Source of the DNA: Legionellaceae bacterium UBA2794 | Lineage (GTDB): Bacteria; Pseudomonadota; Gammaproteobacteria; Legionellales; Legionellaceae | Reading direction: 5' to 3' | Assembly (NCBI GenBank): GCA_002352055.1 | Contig: DEHS01000097.1 | Location: 31,871 to 38,930 of the forward strand | Length of the DNA stretch: 7,060 nucleotides | Shown here: one piece after another, positions 5,129-7,060 of the stretch | Position numbering within the stretch: the stretch's first letter is position 1 | Layout of the letters: each line of letters starts with the position of its first letter | Made by a program: the position numbers and the translations under genes | Notes under the pieces: generated by a model | Databases searched by the model: none | What the model was told of the DNA's origin: nothing | Seen by the model: the letters and a program-made list of their open reading frames with translations, nothing else

Positions 5129-7060
5129 ATGATAAAAATGGCATACTTCTGGCGTAAAGGTCTTTGGGCGCTAATGAGCCTGTTGTTTTTATTGGTGGTT
5201 GCAGGCAGCATCCTTTATTTATACCTTGAAAGCCAGCTTCCCAATGTAGACTCATTAAAAAGCGTTCAATTACAAGTCCCTTTACAGATTTTCAGTAAAG
5301 AAGGGTTATTAATTCAGGAATATGGTGAAAAAAAACGGATCCCGGTAACTTATGAAGAAATACCTCAAACACTGGTTCATGCCTTAATAGCGACTGAAGA
5401 TCAGCGTTTCTTTGAACACCCTGGAGTTGATGTTATGGGCTTGGGTCGTGCAGCGGTTCGCATGCTTAAGACCGGTACCAAATCTCAAGGTGGTAGTACG
5501 ATTACCATGCAGGTTGCACGTAATTTCTTTTTAAGTCGCAAAAAAACTTTTCTACGCAAATTTAATGAAATCATGCTGGCGATTAAAATCGATCGCGAAT
5601 TAAGCAAAGAAAAAATTCTTGAACTCTATTTAAACCGCATTTATTTAGGCAATCGCGCGTATGGTGTGGGTGCTGCCGCAATGGTGTATTTTGGTAAGTC
5701 CCTTAAAGAGCTCAATCTTGCTGAGTTAGCTATGATAGCCGGTCTTCCTCAGGCACCCTCGACCCAAAATCCTATAGCAAATCCTCTTGCCGCTAAAAAA
5801 AGACGCGATCACGTTTTAGAGCGGTTACTCGAAGAGCATTACATCGATGACGAGCAATACCAAAATGCAATTAATCAACCCATAACGGCAAAATATCATG
5901 GCACTAACATTGAAGTCAGTGCTCCTTATGTTGCCGAGATGATTCGTCAATCTTTATACGACAACTTTGGTCCCGATGCGTATACTAAAGGATATAAAGT
6001 ATATACAACGATTAACGGTAAACTACAAAATACGGCAGATGAGGTCGTTGAAAAGAATTTGATAGCATATGATCACCGCCATGGATACCGAGGACCCGTA
6101 GCAACAATCGGTGATAAAGACAGCCAATCTCAGAAAATTCGGCAAAAATATCTGGCAGGATACCCTGAGCTTAACACATTAGTTCCTGCAGTCATCACTG
6201 AAGTGCGAGAAAAAGAAGCCACAGCAGCGTTACAGAACGGGCAAATTTTTATCATCCCGTGGGAAGGTTTATCTTGGGCGCGTCCTGCCCTTAAGAAAGG
6301 CTGGGTCGGGAAAGCTCCGGTGAAAGCACAACAAGTAGTTGCGGTTGGCGATATTGTGTACGTTCATGCTACGGATGAGCACTGGCAATTAGCTCAGATT
6401 CCTGAAGCTGAATCTGCACTGGTAGCGCTTAATCCTCAAAATGGAGCTATAGAAGTTTTAGTGGGCGGATTTAATTTCCAAAAAAGTAAATTTAATCGAG
6501 CCACCCAGTCAAGCCGACAACCTGGTTCAAGCTTTAAACCTTTTGTTTATGCGGCCGCATTAAATAATGGTTATAATTTAGCAACCTTGATTAACGATGC
6601 GCCTATAGTGGTGGACGATCCAAGCCAACCCAATTTATGGCGACCACATAATGTGAATCTAAAGTTTAATGGCCCTACCCGATTGAAACAGGCACTGGTG
6701 CAATCTAAAAATCTGGTGTCCATCCGGATCCTGGATGATATAGGTATTGATTATACTATAGACTTCTTAACCCGATTTGGCTTTAGTAAAAAATCATTAC
6801 CGAAAGCCTTGTCTTTGGCATTGGGAAGTTTATCAGTTAGCCCTATGGATTTAACTACTGCTTATGCGGTGTTTGCCAATGGTGGCTTTAAAGTAGAACC
6901 TTATCTTATTGACCATATTACTGACACAGAGGGTAAAGTCCTGCTGCAGGCAAAACCTACTATTGTATGTTCTACCTGTAATGAAAATGAAGACAGTTCG
7001 GCACTCGCCCCAAGAGTAATACCCGAGGATATTGCTTACCTGATGAATTCCGCACTGAAA
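5129..7060 (+). CDS. mrcA: Penicillin-binding protein 1A, bifunctional transglycosylase/transpeptidase (3' end outside the window)
   Basis: Class A PBPs polymerise lipid II into glycan strands and cross-link the peptides in the periplasm. The window holds 644 codons of a protein usually about 800-850 residues long. Residues 1-10 are cytoplasmic and about 11-33 form the membrane anchor. The GT51 transglycosylase domain (about 55-230) shows ATEDQRFFEHPGVD with catalytic E90, GGSTITMQ (121-128), the RKFNE...ELSKEKILELYLN block and AGLPQAPS. An OB-like linker follows at about 315-425. The transpeptidase domain from about 428 has GSSFKP with nucleophile S467 and K470, and SKN at 526-528; the KTG box lies beyond the edge. 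A CxxC (C614, C617) sits where, from memory, E. coli PBP1A also has one. ATG 5129 is the first possible ATG after an in-frame TAG at 5114-5116; an in-frame ATG at 5138 is an alternative. Neither has a clear Shine-Dalgarno. Confidence 0.96.
   Translation, partial: MIKMAYFWRKGLWALMSLLFLLVVAGSILYLYLESQLPNVDSLKSVQLQVPLQIFSKEGLLIQEYGEKKRIPVTYEEIPQTLVHALIATEDQRFFEHPGVDVMGLGRAAVRMLKTGTKSQGGSTITMQVARNFFLSRKKTFLRKFNEIMLAIKIDRELSKEKILELYLNRIYLGNRAYGVGAAAMVYFGKSLKELNLAELAMIAGLPQAPSTQNPIANPLAAKKRRDHVLERLLEEHYIDDEQYQNAINQPITAKYHGTNIEVSAPYVAEMIRQSLYDNFGPDAYTKGYKVYTTINGKLQNTADEVVEKNLIAYDHRHGYRGPVATIGDKDSQSQKIRQKYLAGYPELNTLVPAVITEVREKEATAALQNGQIFIIPWEGLSWARPALKKGWVGKAPVKAQQVVAVGDIVYVHATDEHWQLAQIPEAESALVALNPQNGAIEVLVGGFNFQKSKFNRATQSSRQPGSSFKPFVYAAALNNGYNLATLINDAPIVVDDPSQPNLWRPHNVNLKFNGPTRLKQALVQSKNLVSIRILDDIGIDYTIDFLTRFGFSKKSLPKALSLALGSLSVSPMDLTTAYAVFANGGFKVEPYLIDHITDTEGKVLLQAKPTIVCSTCNENEDSSALAPRVIPEDIAYLMNSALK

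Noticed and set aside
6968..6981. CxxC motif (C614, C617) in mrcA as an unusual redox or metal site
   Set aside because: As I recall it, E. coli PBP1A carries a CxxC at the corresponding place, so it is probably an ordinary family feature.

Overview
The window looks like a chromosomal segment from Legionella or a close intracellular relative. The reasons are an AT-rich gammaproteobacterial background, a class A penicillin-binding protein of the MrcA/PBP1A type at the right end, and beside it a protein with the three-repeat plan of eukaryotic mitochondrial carriers. That plan is very rare in bacteria and is known there from the Legionella pneumophila effector LncP. The genus assignment is inference. 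No rRNA, tRNA, CRISPR array, transposase or integrase gene was seen.

Layout, left to right. (1) Minus strand, 2615 to 1: one uninterrupted reading frame of at least 871 codons that runs off the left edge. It encodes a very lysine-rich, mainly helical protein with no domain I recognise and a Ser/Pro/Arg-rich tail. (2) 2616-3001: a 386-base divergent intergenic region with an inverted repeat and two near-identical dyads CGCCTG(G/C)TAGG. (3) 3002-3829, plus: a 275-residue mitochondrial-carrier-like membrane protein, followed by a strong hairpin. (4) 4020-5006, plus: a 328-residue coiled-coil protein of unknown function with its own good sigma70-type promoter and a strong ribosome binding site. 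(5) 5129-7060, plus: the first 644 codons of mrcA, with a consensus -10 box flanked by an inverted repeat. The mrcA gene continues beyond the right edge.

How the genes may relate. mrcA is core cell-wall machinery. The three genes to its left look like an accessory pocket of separately transcribed single genes, not an operon: the first two diverge, and hairpins or promoters lie between the others. By analogy with LncP, the carrier-like protein could be delivered into a host cell and inserted into mitochondria. The two helical, lysine-rich proteins have the general look of Dot/Icm effectors (helical body, low-complexity polar C-terminus), but nothing in the sequence proves secretion. Base composition differs between parts. 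The bodies of the two helical genes fall to about 17-28% GC in the stretches I counted by hand, while the carrier and mrcA run at about 37-53%.
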